Positions 63,852 through 64,000 of a stretch of 64,000 bases of DNA are shown here, piece after piece. Origin of the DNA: Rhabditoides inermis. Taxonomy: Eukaryota > Nematoda > Chromadorea > Rhabditida > Rhabditidae. Location: assembly GCA_963966185.1 (NCBI GenBank), contig CAWZYM010000139.1, forward strand, positions 248,001 through 312,000, read 5' to 3'. A program made the position numbers and the translations under genes. Numbering within the stretch: the first letter of the stretch is position 1; each line of letters begins with the position of its first letter. Under the pieces are notes generated by a model. That model searched no databases, was not told where the DNA came from, and saw only the letters and a program-made list of their open reading frames with translations.

Positions 63852-64000
63852 TTGGATATGAGGTTTCGTGGAGTATCGACTAATTCTCAAATTGAAGCCG
63901 TTCACTGTGAGACGATAAGGCAACGCCAAATAAGCCTGTGGAAGTGCAACTAGTCGGCGAAGCGCGGAATCTCAATTGGAGGAAAGTAAGGTACAAAGCG

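Larger units (their letters stand above)
63726..64000. other. Non-satellite GC-rich flank, unrecognised
   Basis: These bases share no stretch with the monomer. They contain a perfect 8-bp inverted repeat (63,736-63,758), a short CCG run (63,839-63,851) and mixed sequence to the window end. On the - strand a frame starting near 63,929 runs through 63,726 and into satellite sequence to 63,606. It has no domain I recognise and its 3' part is satellite, so I do not call it a gene. This could be the start of unique chromosome-arm sequence, a promoter-like region, or a different repeat family. Confidence 0.6.

Noticed and set aside
63606..63929. 107-codon minus-strand frame crossing the array edge
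   Set aside because: About a third is satellite complement, it has no recognisable domain, and its stop lies in the array. A real gene would need expression or homology evidence.
63975..63995. Possible splice donor (AAAGTAAGG / AAGGTAC) near the right end
   Set aside because: A short motif without any supported exon.

Overview
This window is almost entirely one tandem satellite DNA array. From base 1 to about 63,725 it consists of head-to-tail copies of a monomer of roughly 325-331 bp, all in the same orientation. Using the conserved start of the repeat body (GTGTTCTGTCTG or GTTTTCTGTCTG) as an anchor, I count about 196 anchors between 55 and 63,507, a mean spacing of about 325 bp. The array starts mid-monomer at base 1, so it continues to the left. 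It ends on the right in a truncated monomer, followed by about 275 bp of unrelated GC-rich single-copy-looking sequence. I see no protein-coding gene, tRNA, rRNA, CRISPR array or transposon that I can support. The organisation indicates a eukaryotic nuclear genome. An arthropod is my guess, but nothing in the sequence proves the lineage.

Each monomer has a body of about 280 bp and a variable linker of about 45 bp. The body carries a strong dyad (arms CGACCGATC and GATCGGTTG around TAG), a HindIII site in most copies, two weaker 5-bp stem pairs, a pure purine tract of about 37 nt on the + strand, and a second dyad (CACAAG/CTTGTG). The AT-rich linker exists in several interchangeable types. Short frames of about 60-120 codons appear in nearly every monomer on both strands, but they are by-products of the repeat. 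In most copies the 63-codon frame begins at GTG. Variants between copies mostly change the residue, and the 37-, 33- and 6-bp length changes and single-base indels ignore reading frame.

Region by region: 1-4 kb holds a 1.6 kb segment duplicated 1,971 bp apart. From 3 to 20 kb a segment of up to 4.4 kb occurs three times. A 3-monomer, 990-bp tandem duplication lies at 15.7-17.7 kb, and a 7-monomer, 2,263-bp duplication at 20.5-25 kb. From 24.9 to 42.5 kb runs a clear higher-order repeat (HOR) of 15 monomers (4.88 kb) with three complete and two partial copies. These fall into two variants, X and Y, ordered X-Y(partial)-X-Y-Y(partial). From 43.3 to 49.6 kb there is a 2,503-bp duplication and a very homogeneous run of shortened 287-bp monomers. 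From 49.6 to 63.5 kb there is a more heterogeneous zone containing a 2,981-bp (9-monomer) duplication.

The main biological content is a fossil record of satellite turnover. It shows unequal exchange in whole-monomer steps, microhomology deletions that were later amplified, and an 18-bp perfect inverted duplication that looks like a template-switch event and was copied into three HOR units. I found no evidence of a novel gene system. The findings most worth checking are the HOR alternation, the template-switch palindrome, the 287-bp sub-array and the array edge.
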